Shown: positions 17,098 through 25,760, numbered from the stretch's first letter. The stretch is 64,000 nucleotides of DNA from Glycomyces sambucus (GCF_900102815.1 NZ_FNGF01000011.1:19581-83580), one strand, 5' to 3'. The notes: generated by a model from the sequence alone, not told the origin. A program made the numbers and translations.

Positions 17098-17213
17098 GGC
17101 GTCCATGGTGCCAGACGGCCGAGGTTCGTCCAACTTTCTCCCCCGTTTCCCTCGACGGGTGTCACAGCCCGGTGCACGATGAGTTGTACAGGCACCTAGA
17201 GGAGGCATTCACG

Positions 17214-17576
17214 ATGGGCTTGAGCCGACGTTCCACCACTCCCGCCCGGGAGGCTGTGGACCATTTCAAACACGGTGTGACCTCGTTCAAGGACGCGGGA
17301 TTCGCAGCGGCACGGGGCACGAAGGAGGCCGCGGCGCCGAGGGTCAACGTCGTCCTGGCGAAGGTGGGGCTGCGCAAGCCCCCGGCACCGAAGTGGCCGT
17401 GGGTCGCGGGTGCGATCGGCGCGGGGCTCGCGATCGGCGGGGCCGTCGCGTACCTGTGGTACCGGCAGCGGACGGAGTCGATCGGGGAGCAGCTCCTCGC
17501 GGACGAACTGCTCGACGACACGGAGCTGGACGACCGGGCGCTCCAGGACGAGCTCGTCGACAGCGTCAGCCGCTAA
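17214..17576 (+). CDS. Small single-pass membrane protein, unknown function
   Basis: 120 residues: a basic, amphipathic N-terminal half (residues 1-60), one hydrophobic helix (WPWVAGAIGAGLAIGGAVAYLWY, about 65-87) and an acidic tail (ADELLDDTELDDRALQDEL). The start is ATG 17214, preceded by GAGGAGG at good spacing. Divergent from ppiA, 116 bp apart. The layout resembles small cell-envelope or YtxH-like proteins, but there is no motif to assign a function. Confidence 0.7.
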   Translation: MGLSRRSTTPAREAVDHFKHGVTSFKDAGFAAARGTKEAAAPRVNVVLAKVGLRKPPAPKWPWVAGAIGAGLAIGGAVAYLWYRQRTESIGEQLLADELLDDTELDDRALQDELVDSVSR

Positions 17577-17910
17577 CCGCGGCGATCCGGGGGGACGCCG
17601 CGGCAGCGATGGAGCGACAAGTGAAGAATCCGGCCGGACGCCGGCCGGTGGCGCGGAGCGCCGCCGGGTGGGACCGGTGGACGGGCGACTCGGGGATCCG
17701 TGGGGACACGGGTCCCCGAACCGTTTGCGCGCCTTGGGAATCGGGAACCCCGGGAAGGGCAACGCCGGACCGGTGCCTCGCCTCGGGGGGGAGTGGGCGA
17801 GTCCACCGATCCGGCGTCATGGGGGCGGGATAACGGGTACCGCCGCGGCAGGGCCGCGGCCACGCAACCGATTGTCGCGCCCCGTTCGCGTTCTGGGAAG
17901 GGCGAGGCGG

Positions 17911-17942
17911 TGGCGGTTATACGCCATGGCGCATAACCGCCA
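17911..17942. repeat. 32-bp palindrome with one mismatched pair
   Basis: The left half TGGCGGTTATACGCCA is matched by the right half TGGCGCATAACCGCCA with a single non-pairing position. There is no loop, so as DNA it reads as a strong dyad; as RNA it would fold with the CATG centre open. Confidence 0.85.
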
Positions 17943-17959
17943 TCCACTGTCGACGGAAC

Positions 17960-17979
17960 GTCCGTGGATCGTCACGGAC
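17960..17979 (-). terminator. Hairpin downstream of the aminotransferase gene
   Basis: GTCCGTG-GATCGT-CACGGAC, 7-bp stem and 6-base loop, 11 bp after the stop on the minus strand. Confidence 0.55.
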
Positions 17980-17989
17980 GGTGCGCTGT

Positions 17990-19084
17990 TCAGGCGCGGG
18001 AGGACTCCACGGCCTTGGCGAGGCGGCGCACGCCCTCGTCGATCCGGTCGGCCTTGACGGCCGAGTACGCCAGGCGCAGGCAGGACTCGCCGCCTTCGAG
18101 CACGAAGTCGGTGCCCTTGACGACCTGGACGCCCTCGTCTCCGGCCGCCGCGGCGACCTTCGCGCAGTCGACGCCCTCGCCGAGGTCGACCCACAGGAAG
18201 TAGCCGCCGTCGGGCACCACGAACTCGGCGTTCGGCAGGTGCGCGCGCAGGGACGCGGCGAGCTGGTCGACGCGCTCCTCCAGGGCGGCCTTCACGGTGG
18301 CGATCGAGCGGTCGAGCGCGCCCGAGGCCGCGAACTGGTAGATCGTGGCCTGCGCGAACATGTTCGGCGCGATGTACGTGTTGGTGGCGGCGGCCGCGAT
18401 CGAGGCGATCAGGTCCGCGGGGCCGACCAGGTAGCCGGTGCGCAGGCCCGGGCACACGGTCTTGGAGAACGAGCTCGCGTACACGACGCGGTCCTCGTCG
18501 TCCTGCTCCAGCATGGTGGGGAACTGCCCGCCGCGGAAGCGGATGTCGAGGTACGGGTCGTCCTCGAAGATCGTGAAGTCGTACTCGCCCGCGAGCTGGA
18601 GCAGGCGGGTGCGCTTCTCGCCCGACAGCGTCACGCCGGCCGGGTTCTGGAAGTTCGGGATGATGTGCGCCAGGCGCGGGCGGACGCCGCCCTTGAGCAG
18701 GGCTTCGAGCTCGTCGACGTCGAGGCCGTCGGCCTGGACGCGCACCGGGTGGAGCTGGCCGCGGCGCTCGCGCAGGCCCAGGAGGGTCCGGTCGTAGCTG
18801 GGCCGTTCGACGATCACCGGGGTGTCGGGCTTGACGAGCGCGTCGAACAGGAACGCGTCGGCCTGCATCGAGCCGTTGGTGACCAGCACGTTCTCGGGGT
18901 TCACGTCGTGCTTGGCGGCGATCCACTCGCGCAGCGCCGGGTAGCCCACGGACGTGCCGTAGCCGGTGGTCCCGGCCGGGTCGGCGTCGAGGGCGGCCAC
19001 GGCCGCGGCCTTGAGGCCCTCGGTGTCGACGATGTCGAGCGACGGGGCGCCCCGGGAGAAAGAGATGACGTCGGTGTTCGGCAT
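17990..19084 (-). CDS. PLP-dependent aminotransferase, class I/II (MocR/2-aminoadipate aminotransferase type)
   Basis: 364 residues. The PLP lysine is in SSFSKTVCPGLRTGYLVGP; NFQNPAG and EDDPYLDIRFRG supply cofactor and substrate contacts, and the C-terminal arginine is in SCLRLAYS. The chain starts directly at the aminotransferase fold (MPNTDVISFSRGAPS) without the GntR-type DNA-binding domain seen in MocR regulators. It likely transaminates an aromatic or branched amino acid. TACGCT stands exactly six bases before ATG 19084, so a leaderless mRNA is expected. No pathway neighbours reveal the substrate. Confidence 0.9.
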   Translation of the reverse strand: MPNTDVISFSRGAPSLDIVDTEGLKAAAVAALDADPAGTTGYGTSVGYPALREWIAAKHDVNPENVLVTNGSMQADAFLFDALVKPDTPVIVERPSYDRTLLGLRERRGQLHPVRVQADGLDVDELEALLKGGVRPRLAHIIPNFQNPAGVTLSGEKRTRLLQLAGEYDFTIFEDDPYLDIRFRGGQFPTMLEQDDEDRVVYASSFSKTVCPGLRTGYLVGPADLIASIAAAATNTYIAPNMFAQATIYQFAASGALDRSIATVKAALEERVDQLAASLRAHLPNAEFVVPDGGYFLWVDLGEGVDCAKVAAAAGDEGVQVVKGTDFVLEGGESCLRLAYSAVKADRIDEGVRRLAKAVESSRA

Positions 19085-19442
19085 GACACCAGCGTAAGCG
19101 GCCCACAGGGCGGACGTCGACCGGCATGTGCACAGGCCATGGCGGGCCTCACCCGGCGTCACGGGGAGTGAGGGCGGGTCAGGGGCGGTCAGGGCGCGGC
19201 ACCGGGCGGCTCCCCGCGCGGCCCGCGCCGCGCGAGGAGCCCGGCGCGATACGGTGCAGGAGAAGCCGGTCGCGCCGAACCGCACCGCGCCGCCGCCGAC
19301 GGGAGCCGCCGCAGCGGCGGACCGCGGCGGCGGGCGGCGCCGCCGCGGAGGTCTCGCGGCGGCGCCCGGCTGGTGAGAGCACAATCGAACCCGTGGTCCC
19401 CGGGCGGCGAGCCGCCCGCGCGGGCCCGGAAGGAGGAGGACG
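19085..19442. other. 358-bp divergent intergenic region, GC-rich, no gene seen
   Basis: Between the aminotransferase and the Raf-inhibitor-like gene. It holds the aminotransferase promoter (TACGCT at 19091-19096 on the minus strand), a stem of 6+7 bp around one mismatch (19208-19241) and dense CGCCGCC runs. Short frames here have no homologue-like features. Confidence 0.55.
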
Positions 19443-19961
19443 ATGACGTCGCTCGACCGCACGCGGGCCCCCTGGCCCTACGATTTCCTTCCCCCGGTCC
19501 CGTCGTTCACGCTCGTCTCCGACGACGTCGCCGACGGCGAGACCCTCCCGGCCGCGCAGGTCGCCGGGCAGGACGTGTCCCCGCACCTGGCCTGGTCCGG
19601 CTTCCCCGCCGAGACCGCCGCGTTCGCGGTGACCTGCTACGACCCCGACGCGCCGACCGGCTCGGGCTGGTGGCACTGGATGCTCCTGGGCCTGGACGCC
19701 TCGGTGACCGAGCTGGCGACCGGCGCGGCCGGATCGCCGCCGCTGGGCGCGTTCCAGCTGCGCAACGACTCCGGCGGGGTCGGCTTCGCCGGCGCCGCAC
19801 CGCCGCCAGGCGACCCCGACCACCGGTACCTGTTCGCCGTCCACGCCCTGAAGGACCAGGTCGCGGTCGACCCGGCCTCGTCGATGGCGATCGGGGCGTT
19901 CCACCTGACGTTCAACGCCATCGCGCGCGCCGTCATCGCCCCGGTGTACCGCAATGCCTGA
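19443..19961 (+). CDS. YbhB/YbcL-type Raf-kinase-inhibitor-like (PEBP) protein
   Basis: 172 residues of the phosphatidylethanolamine-binding fold. The conserved ligand-pocket residues are seen in DVSPHLAWSGFP, CYDPDAPTGSGWWHWML and DPDHRYLFAVHAL. Bacterial members are cytosolic, of uncertain role. A strong AAGGAGGAGG sits just before ATG 19443. Its last 8 bp overlap the thiolase gene, so the two are translationally coupled, which is odd because no shared pathway is known. Confidence 0.92.
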   Translation: MTSLDRTRAPWPYDFLPPVPSFTLVSDDVADGETLPAAQVAGQDVSPHLAWSGFPAETAAFAVTCYDPDAPTGSGWWHWMLLGLDASVTELATGAAGSPPLGAFQLRNDSGGVGFAGAAPPPGDPDHRYLFAVHALKDQVAVDPASSMAIGAFHLTFNAIARAVIAPVYRNA

Positions 19962-21123
19962 GGCCGTGGTCCTCGCCGCCGCCCGCACGCCGCTGGGGCG
20001 CCGCGGCGGCGCCCTCGCGGGCGTGCACGCCGTCGACCTGGCCGCGCACGCGATGAACGCGGCCCTGGAGCGGTCCGGGCTCGGGCCCGACGCCGTCGAC
20101 GACGTGGTGCTCGGCTGCGTCTCGCAGGTCGGCGAGCAGTCCTGGAACGTCGCCCGGAACGCGGTCCTCGCCGCGGGCTGGCCCGACGCGATCCCCGGGA
20201 CGACCGTGGACCGGCAGTGCGGGTCGAGCCAGCAGGCGGTCGCGTTCGCGGCCGCGGCGGTCCTCGCCGGGCACGCCGACGTGATCGTCGCCGGGGGCGT
20301 GGAGTCGATGAGCCGCGTCCCGATGGGGTCGAGCCTCGGCGCCGGCGCGGGCGAGCCGTACGGTCCGGCGGTGCGCGAACGCTATGCGGCGCAGGTCGAC
20401 GCGGCCGCGGCGATGCCGTTCAACCAGGGCGTGGCGGCCGAGCGGGTCGCCGCCAGGTACGGGATCGGCCGGGAGGCGATGGACGCGTTCGCGCTCGCCA
20501 GCCACGAGAAGGCCGCCGCGGCGGCCGACAAGGGCCTGTTCGCGGCCGAGATCGCGCCGGTCGCGACGGCGGCGGGAACGGTCGGCGCCGACGAGGGCGT
20601 CCGGCGGGACACGAGCCTCGAACGGCTCGCAGGCCTCAAGCCGGTGTTCCAGGCGGACGGGTCGGTGACGGCGGGGACGTCGTCGCAGATCTCCGACGGG
20701 GCGGCGGCGCTGGTGGTCACCACCGACGCGCACGCGCGGCGGCTCGGGGTGCGGCCGCTGGCGCGGATCGCGGCGGCGTGCGCGGTCGGGTCGGACCCGG
20801 TGCTCATGCTCGACGGGCCGATCCCGGCGACCGCGAAGATCCTGCGGCGCACCGGGCTCGACCTCGACGAGATCGACGTGTTCGAGGTGAACGAGGCGTT
20901 CTCGGCGATCCCGCTGGCGTGGCTGGCCGAGACCGGCGCGGACGAGGAGCGGCTGAACCCGAACGGCGGCGCGATCGCCCTCGGGCACCCGCTGGGCGCC
21001 TCGGGCGCGCGGCTGGCCGCGACGATGCTCCACCACATGCGGGAGACCGGGCTGCGGCGCGGGCTCCAGGTGATGTGCGAGGGCGGCGGCATGGCCAACG
21101 CGACGGTGTTCGAGCTCCTCTAG
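19954..21123 (+). CDS. Acetyl-CoA acetyltransferase / thiolase
   Basis: 389 residues, typical for a thiolase II. The nucleophilic cysteine is in DRQCGSSQQA, the catalytic histidine in NPNGGAIALGHPLGASGAR and the second cysteine in CEGGGMANATV. It condenses or cleaves acyl-CoA in the cytosol (acetoacetyl-CoA formation or beta-oxidation). The cysteine motif DRQCGSSQQ is the variant found in steroid/fatty-acid degradation thiolases as well as biosynthetic ones, so direction is not certain. It overlaps the upstream PEBP gene by 8 bp. No other beta-oxidation gene is near. Confidence 0.94.
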   Translation: MPEAVVLAAARTPLGRRGGALAGVHAVDLAAHAMNAALERSGLGPDAVDDVVLGCVSQVGEQSWNVARNAVLAAGWPDAIPGTTVDRQCGSSQQAVAFAAAAVLAGHADVIVAGGVESMSRVPMGSSLGAGAGEPYGPAVRERYAAQVDAAAAMPFNQGVAAERVAARYGIGREAMDAFALASHEKAAAAADKGLFAAEIAPVATAAGTVGADEGVRRDTSLERLAGLKPVFQADGSVTAGTSSQISDGAAALVVTTDAHARRLGVRPLARIAAACAVGSDPVLMLDGPIPATAKILRRTGLDLDEIDVFEVNEAFSAIPLAWLAETGADEERLNPNGGAIALGHPLGASGARLAATMLHHMRETGLRRGLQVMCEGGGMANATVFELL

Positions 21124-21133
21124 GAACCGGAGC

Positions 21134-21172
21134 AAGGGGGCGCATCAGGAAATATCCTGATAAATCCCCCTT
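21134..21172. terminator. AT-containing double-stem hairpin after the thiolase gene
   Basis: Outer arms AAGGGGG (21134-21140) and CCCCCTT (21166-21172) enclose a perfect ATCAGGA-AATA-TCCTGAT stem (21144-21161). It lies between convergent thiolase and crgA genes. Its base composition is far less GC-rich than every other terminator in the window. Confidence 0.65.
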
Positions 21173-21263
21173 AAGGGACCCCTGGCACAAGAGTACGCCG
21201 GGGGTCCGACATCGTTCCGGGGCCGAGCGATACGAGGAACGCTCGGGTCTCAGCGGGGGTGCG

Positions 21264-21527
21264 TCAGCGCCACTTCGAGAGGACGAGCAGGGCCGCGACC
21301 ATGCAGGAGAAGCCGACCGCGAGGTTCCAGTAGCCCCAGGCCGCCACGGGGAACGCCATGCCCGAGAGGTAGAACAGCGTGAGCCAGCCGATGCCGATCA
21401 CGATGAGGGCGACGGCGGTGATGGGGACCCACGTCGGGCTGGGCTCGTAGCTCTCGCCCGAGGTCGTGCTCTTACCCGGGCCCGAGCTCGAGTAGACCTT
21501 CTTCTTGCGCATGCGTGACTTCGGCAT
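21264..21527 (-). CDS. crgA: Cell division protein CrgA
   Basis: 87 residues, the family length. A basic N-terminal cytosolic part (MPKSRMRKKKVYSSSGPGK) leads to two transmembrane helices (VPITAVALIVIGIGWLTLFYL and WNLAVGFSCMVAALLVL) and ends SKWR. CrgA is an actinobacteria-specific septal protein that binds FtsZ, FtsQ, FtsI and others and helps recruit the divisome. GGAGAG stands at ribosome-binding distance before ATG 21527. The place between ppiA/rhomboid and the sortase-pabA genes is as in Streptomyces and Mycobacterium. Confidence 0.95.
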   Translation of the reverse strand: MPKSRMRKKKVYSSSGPGKSTTSGESYEPSPTWVPITAVALIVIGIGWLTLFYLSGMAFPVAAWGYWNLAVGFSCMVAALLVLSKWR

Positions 21528-21858
21528 CGACGACTCTCCAACTGAGGGACATGTCCGGCCCCCAGGGTACCGTCCGCCGGTGACGCGCCGTCCGCGCGGC
21601 ATCGCGTAGCTCACACCCCGGAGGCGCACTGCCCGATTCCGGGGTCCGGCGGCGTGTAAGGAGTAGTAGCGCATCCGGATGGACCGCACCGCGTCCGCCC
21701 GCGCGCCCGACACTCCCGGGCCGCGCCCGCGCCCGCGGTGGGCTGCCCGTTCGGGCGATACTCGCCTTCGCGGGACAACCCTAGGATTGCCTCGCGCGTT
21801 ATGGTTACGACAGCGCCCACACGTTCAGAACACGGGCACGATTGAGGGGAAGTTCCAG

Positions 21859-23373
21859 GTGAGCGATCAGGACTGGTCCCCCTTCGCGGACGAGCCGCCG
21901 CCGCGCCGGCTGCCTCCGCAGGGGCCGCCGCCCGCTCCGCCACAGGGCGCCCCCGCCGCGGGCCGGCCGCCGCACCCCGAAGCCCGGCCGCCGCAGGCGG
22001 AAGCACCGCCGCCGCGCCCCGAAGCGCCGCAGACGCCCCCGCCGACCACCACCCCGCAGCCCGACCCGGCACCGCAGGCCGCGCCCCGACCTCCTCAGCC
22101 CCAACCGCAACCGCCCGTCACGCCCCCGTCGGCACCGCCGCCCGGCGGACCGCCGCAGAGTGCGCAGCCGCAGAGCGCTCCGCAGCAGGGTGGACCGGTG
22201 CAGCACGGACCCGCGAGCGCCCCTCCTCCGCACCTCCCGCCCCCGAACGCGCAACCGCCGCAAGGACAGCCGCCGCACGGGCTCCCGCAGGCCGGCCGTC
22301 CCCAGCCCGGGCCGCCCCAGGCCGCCCCCCAGGCGGGACCCGCCGCGCCTCCCGGACCCGCCGCGTCCCCCGCCGGACCCCCGAGCCCGCCCCGGCCGCA
22401 GAGCCCCCCGAAGCAGCCCAGCCCGCCCCGGACCGCCGGGCCCGGCCGCGCGAGCGTGCCGAGCGGGCAAGCGAAGGTCCCCGGCGCCTTCGGCGGCGGC
22501 ATGGCCCCCGCCGAACCGGCCGAGCCCGACTTCGACACCACCACCGCGCTGCGGCCCCCGCGCCTCGCCAAGGCCCCGCTCGTCCCCGAGCCGGACGGCA
22601 CCGCGATCCTCCCGGTGATCCCCGCCGACGACGTCCCCGCCCTGCCCGGCGCCGAGAGCGCCGCCCGCAAGAAGCGCACCGTCAAGCGCCACCGCGGCGA
22701 GGGCGGCGGCCTCCGCTCGACCGTCCGCGGCCTCGGCGAAGCCCTCATCACCCTCGGCGCGGTCGTGCTCATGTACGCCGCCTACGAGGTCTTCGGCGTC
22801 TCCGAGGCGATCAACGCCGAGCAGGACACCCTCTCCACCGACCTCGACACCATCTGGGAGGCCGAGGAGGACGACGAGGGCAACCCCGTCCCCGAGCTCG
22901 GCGACGTGTTCGCCCGCATGTGGGCGCCCGACATCCGCGCCGAGTCCTGGACCCTCGTCGAGGGCACCGAACCGGCCGACATCGAGTACGCGCCCGGCCG
23001 CTACCTCGACGGCGCGATGCCCGGCGAGCAGGGCAACTTCACCCTCGCCGGCCACAACGTGCCCGCGATCTTCCAGAAGATCCGCGACCTCCAGCCCGGC
23101 GACAAGGTCGTCATCGAGACCAAGGACTACTTCTACGTGTACGAGGTGCAGGAGCACGTCGTCGTCGACGAGACGCAGGTCGACATCACCGCGCCGGTCC
23201 CCGGCGACCCCGGCTCCGAGCCCGGCGACGAGGACTACTGGCTGACCCTGTTCACCTGCCATCCGCTGTGGGACAACTACGAGCGGTACGTCGTCTACAG
23301 CCAGCTCGTCGACACGATCGAGCGCGACCCCGCCGGCGAGCTGCCGCCCGCGGCGATCGACCCGGAGGCCTGA
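21859..23373 (+). CDS. Class E sortase with long proline-rich N-terminal region
   Basis: 504 residues. The C-terminal 190 form the sortase E domain: histidine in NFTLAGHNVP (about residue 397), catalytic cysteine in LTLFTCHP (about 466) and the active-site arginine in NYERYVV. One membrane helix (about 292-312, ALITLGAVVLMYAAYEVF) anchors it. Residues 10-205 are almost entirely Pro, Gln, Ala and Gly, disordered and predicted cytosolic. Class E sortases attach proteins with LAxTG-type signals to peptidoglycan. GTG 21859 is chosen because GAGGGGA precedes it. The next gene follows after one base. Confidence 0.93.
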   Translation: MSDQDWSPFADEPPPRRLPPQGPPPAPPQGAPAAGRPPHPEARPPQAEAPPPRPEAPQTPPPTTTPQPDPAPQAAPRPPQPQPQPPVTPPSAPPPGGPPQSAQPQSAPQQGGPVQHGPASAPPPHLPPPNAQPPQGQPPHGLPQAGRPQPGPPQAAPQAGPAAPPGPAASPAGPPSPPRPQSPPKQPSPPRTAGPGRASVPSGQAKVPGAFGGGMAPAEPAEPDFDTTTALRPPRLAKAPLVPEPDGTAILPVIPADDVPALPGAESAARKKRTVKRHRGEGGGLRSTVRGLGEALITLGAVVLMYAAYEVFGVSEAINAEQDTLSTDLDTIWEAEEDDEGNPVPELGDVFARMWAPDIRAESWTLVEGTEPADIEYAPGRYLDGAMPGEQGNFTLAGHNVPAIFQKIRDLQPGDKVVIETKDYFYVYEVQEHVVVDETQVDITAPVPGDPGSEPGDEDYWLTLFTCHPLWDNYERYVVYSQLVDTIERDPAGELPPAAIDPEA

Positions 23374-23374
23374 C

Positions 23375-23671
23375 GTGTACTCGTGGATCTGGAGGAAGCT
23401 CCCGTTCGGCCTGCCCGGCAAGATCATCGGCTCGGTCGCGCTCGGCGCGGGCGCCTGCGCGCTGCTGTGGTTCGTGCTCTTCCCGGCCGTGCGCCCGCAC
23501 ATGCCGTGGAGCAACGTCGACCCCGCCGGGGGCGTCAACGTCGACCAGCCCGCCGACGAGGACGGCGGCGAGTCGCCGACCTGCACGCCCGGCGTGGACT
23601 GCCAGGACACCCAGTTCGACCCCGACGACTGGCAGACCGCCGAGTCCCCGACCGGGGAGGACGACGGGTGA
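23375..23671 (+). CDS. Small single-pass membrane protein between sortase and pabA
   Basis: 98 residues from GTG 23375, one base after the sortase stop. A membrane helix (IIGSVALGAGACALLWFVLFPAV, about 16-38) is followed by an acidic extracytoplasmic tail with two cysteines (TCTPGVDCQD) that could form a disulfide. Small proteins in this position are conserved in other actinobacterial origin regions, where their function is unknown. Co-transcribed with the sortase gene. Confidence 0.8.
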   Translation: MYSWIWRKLPFGLPGKIIGSVALGAGACALLWFVLFPAVRPHMPWSNVDPAGGVNVDQPADEDGGESPTCTPGVDCQDTQFDPDDWQTAESPTGEDDG

Positions 23672-23687
23672 CCCGCGGGGCCGCGCC

Positions 23688-24281
23688 GTGACCCGGAGCG
23701 TCCTGGTGGTGGACTTCCGCGACTCGTTCGTCCACACCATCGTCTCCTACCTGCGGGCCCTCGGGGCCCGCGTCGACGTGCGCCGCTCCGACAGGACCGA
23801 TGTGGACGAGGCCGCGCGGCTGCGCCCGACCGGGCTGCTCCTCTCGCCTGGCCCCGGGCGCCCCGACGAGGCCAAGCTCGGGCACGACCTGCTCGACCGG
23901 TTCGCCGGCGAGGTCCCCGTCCTCGGCGTCTGCCTGGGCCACCAGGTGATCGCCGAGCACTGGGGCGCGGTCGTCTCGCGCGCGGCCGAACTGCGCCACG
24001 GCGAGACCTCCCCGATCCGCCACGACGGCTCCGGCGTGTTCACCGGGCTCGCGAACCCGTTCACCGCCACCAGGTACCACTCGCTGGCGGTCGAGCCCGG
24101 CAGCGTCCACGACCCGCTCCAGGTGACCGCGACCAGTGACGACGGGACCGTCATGGGCCTGCGGCACCGCCGGATCGACGTCGAGGGCGTCCAGTTCCAC
24201 CCCGAGTCGATCCTCACCGAGGACGGCAGCGCGCTCCTCGCCAACTGGCTGCGGCGCCTCGCGCCGGGCGGGGGCGCGTGA
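23688..24281 (+). CDS. Glutamine amidotransferase of anthranilate / aminodeoxychorismate synthase
   Basis: 197 residues of a class I glutamine amidotransferase. The catalytic cysteine is in VLGVCLGHQVIAEH and the histidine/glutamate in GVQFHPESILTEDG; the oxyanion loop is LLLSPGPGRP. It supplies ammonia from glutamine for making anthranilate or 4-amino-4-deoxychorismate (tryptophan or folate). The chorismate-binding partner is not nearby, as is usual at this locus in actinobacteria, where it is annotated trpG or pabA. GTG 23688 overlaps nothing and lies 16 bp after the previous stop. Confidence 0.93.
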   Translation: MTRSVLVVDFRDSFVHTIVSYLRALGARVDVRRSDRTDVDEAARLRPTGLLLSPGPGRPDEAKLGHDLLDRFAGEVPVLGVCLGHQVIAEHWGAVVSRAAELRHGETSPIRHDGSGVFTGLANPFTATRYHSLAVEPGSVHDPLQVTATSDDGTVMGLRHRRIDVEGVQFHPESILTEDGSALLANWLRRLAPGGGA

Positions 24282-24388
24282 GGGCTCGCGGGCCCGGCGT
24301 CGAGTGTGGATGCCGCGGTCGCGCGCCGTCGTCGCCTAGGCTGAGTGCGGGGCGGCCCGCGCCCGTCCGATCCCGGGGGGGACCGCGC

Positions 24389-24829
24389 ATGACCGATGAG
24401 GACTGGAATCCTCGCCGCAGGGGCACCGGCTCCGCGTTCGCCGGCGTCCTCCTCCTGCTGGTGGGGGCCTGGCAGGTCTTCATCGGGTACGCCGTGGCGA
24501 GCGGCGGCTCCTTCATGTTCACCGGCGGCGGCTACTGGTACCGCGCCGACAACACCGGCTGGGGCTGGGTCAACATCGCGATCGGCCTGGCCGCCATCGT
24601 GATCGGCTTCATGCAGGTCGGCGCGCCGCGTTCGCGGCGGCTGGAGCGGCTGCGCGGCGGCGGGTACGCGGGCGTGCTGGTCGCGGTCGTGTCGGCCATG
24701 AACCAGTTCTTCCTCGCGCCGCAGTACCCGCTGTGGGCGACGCTCGTCATCGCCGTCGACGTGTTCGTCATCTGGGCCCTGACCACCGGGCCCACCGCCG
24801 GCCGCGAGGACGAACCGCTGGAGCGGTAG
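24389..24829 (+). CDS. DUF7144-type four-helix membrane protein
   Basis: 146 residues with four hydrophobic helices. The motif FAGVLLLLVGAWQVFIGYA at the start and NTGWGWVNIAIGLAAIVIGF in the middle are typical of the small actinobacterial membrane family DUF7144, of unknown function. A TAGGCT -10 sequence is at 24337-24342, giving a leader of about 40 bases. ATG 24389 is the first Met in frame. It stands alone between pabA and the YihY gene on the same strand. Confidence 0.8.
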   Translation: MTDEDWNPRRRGTGSAFAGVLLLLVGAWQVFIGYAVASGGSFMFTGGGYWYRADNTGWGWVNIAIGLAAIVIGFMQVGAPRSRRLERLRGGGYAGVLVAVVSAMNQFFLAPQYPLWATLVIAVDVFVIWALTTGPTAGREDEPLER

Positions 24830-24896
24830 GGGGATCGGACGCGCCGAGTTCTCCCGAACCGCCCCGCCCGCGCGCCGCGTCTGGGACGGTGGAGGG

Positions 24897-25760
24897 ATGG
24901 GTGGACGCTCGATCGTCAAAGCCGCCAAGCGATACGCGGCCGAGAACCGCGGCGACGCCGCCGCGGCCCTCACGTACTACTCGGTGCTCTCGCTGTTCCC
25001 CGCGATCCTCGTGGGCACCTCCCTCATCGGCCTGCTCAGCGAGGACGCGACCGCGTCGCTCCTCGACGGGGTCGGCTCGCTCGTGCCCGGGGACTCGATG
25101 TCGATCATCGAGGACGCGGTCGCGCGGCTCCAGATGAACCCCGGCACCGCCGGGCTCGTCGCGCTGCTCGGCCTCGCCGCCGCACTGTGGGCGGCCTCGA
25201 ACTACGTCGCCGCGTTCTCGCGGGCCCTCAACGCGGTCAACGGGACCGAGGAGTCGCGCAAGTGGTGGACGGTGCTCGTCGTGCGGATCGTGCTCACCGT
25301 CGTGGTCGGCGCCCTCACCGCCGTGTGCGCGGTCGTCGCCGCGACCGGCGGGACCGTGGCGCGCGCGATCGGGCGGACCCTGCACGCCGACGACGCCGCG
25401 GTCACGGTGTGGGCGTGGGTGAAGTGGCCCGCGATCACCGTGCTCGTCATCGTCATCGTCGCGCTCCTGTACTGGCTCGCGCCCGCGAAGCGCTCGCGCT
25501 TCCGCCTGCGCGCGCCCGGCGCGGTCCTGGCCGTCGTCCTGTGGCTGGCCGCCTCGGCCGGGTTCGGGCTGTACGCGTCGACCTTCGGGAACTACGACAA
25601 GACGTACGGGGCGCTCGGCGGCGTCATCGTGTTCCTGGTGTGGCTGTGGATCACCAACGCGGCGCTGCTGTTCGGCTTCGAGTACAACGCGACCGCCGAT
25701 CCGGCGACGGACACGGCCGGGACCGCCGAGGGCGAGGCGGCCGAACCGAGCGCCGCCTGA
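24897..25760 (+). CDS. YihY/BrkB family inner membrane protein
   Basis: 287 residues, six helices. Landmarks are the N-terminal GDAAAALTYYSVLSLFPAILV, the central ALWAASNYVAAFSRALN, and the closing YDKTYGALGGVIVFLVWLWITNAALLFG, which define the family once called ribonuclease BN or BrkB. The nuclease label is obsolete; the members are membrane proteins of unknown transport or envelope role. The GGAGGG directly touching ATG 24897 is too close to serve as a normal ribosome-binding site, so the true signal may be further upstream. A degenerate 15-bp repeat begins inside its 3' end and runs through the stop codon. Confidence 0.9.
   Translation: MGGRSIVKAAKRYAAENRGDAAAALTYYSVLSLFPAILVGTSLIGLLSEDATASLLDGVGSLVPGDSMSIIEDAVARLQMNPGTAGLVALLGLAAALWAASNYVAAFSRALNAVNGTEESRKWWTVLVVRIVLTVVVGALTAVCAVVAATGGTVARAIGRTLHADDAAVTVWAWVKWPAITVLVIVIVALLYWLAPAKRSRFRLRAPGAVLAVVLWLAASAGFGLYASTFGNYDKTYGALGGVIVFLVWLWITNAALLFGFEYNATADPATDTAGTAEGEAAEPSAA

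Larger units (their letters stand above)
17577..17989. other. 413-bp convergent intergenic region with several hairpins, no gene seen
   Basis: Between two convergent genes. It contains CCGGCCGG-ACG-CCGGCCGG (17630-17648), a probable terminator for the small membrane protein gene; GGGGAC-ACGG-GTCCCC (17702-17717); a 32-bp near-perfect palindrome (17911-17942); and GTCCGTG-GATCGT-CACGGAC (17960-17979), a probable terminator for the aminotransferase. I see no credible coding frame. Confidence 0.65.

Noticed and set aside
17172..17213. Upstream start at ATG 17172 for the small membrane protein
   Set aside because: ATG 17214 has GAGGAGG at correct spacing; the upstream codons run over that site.
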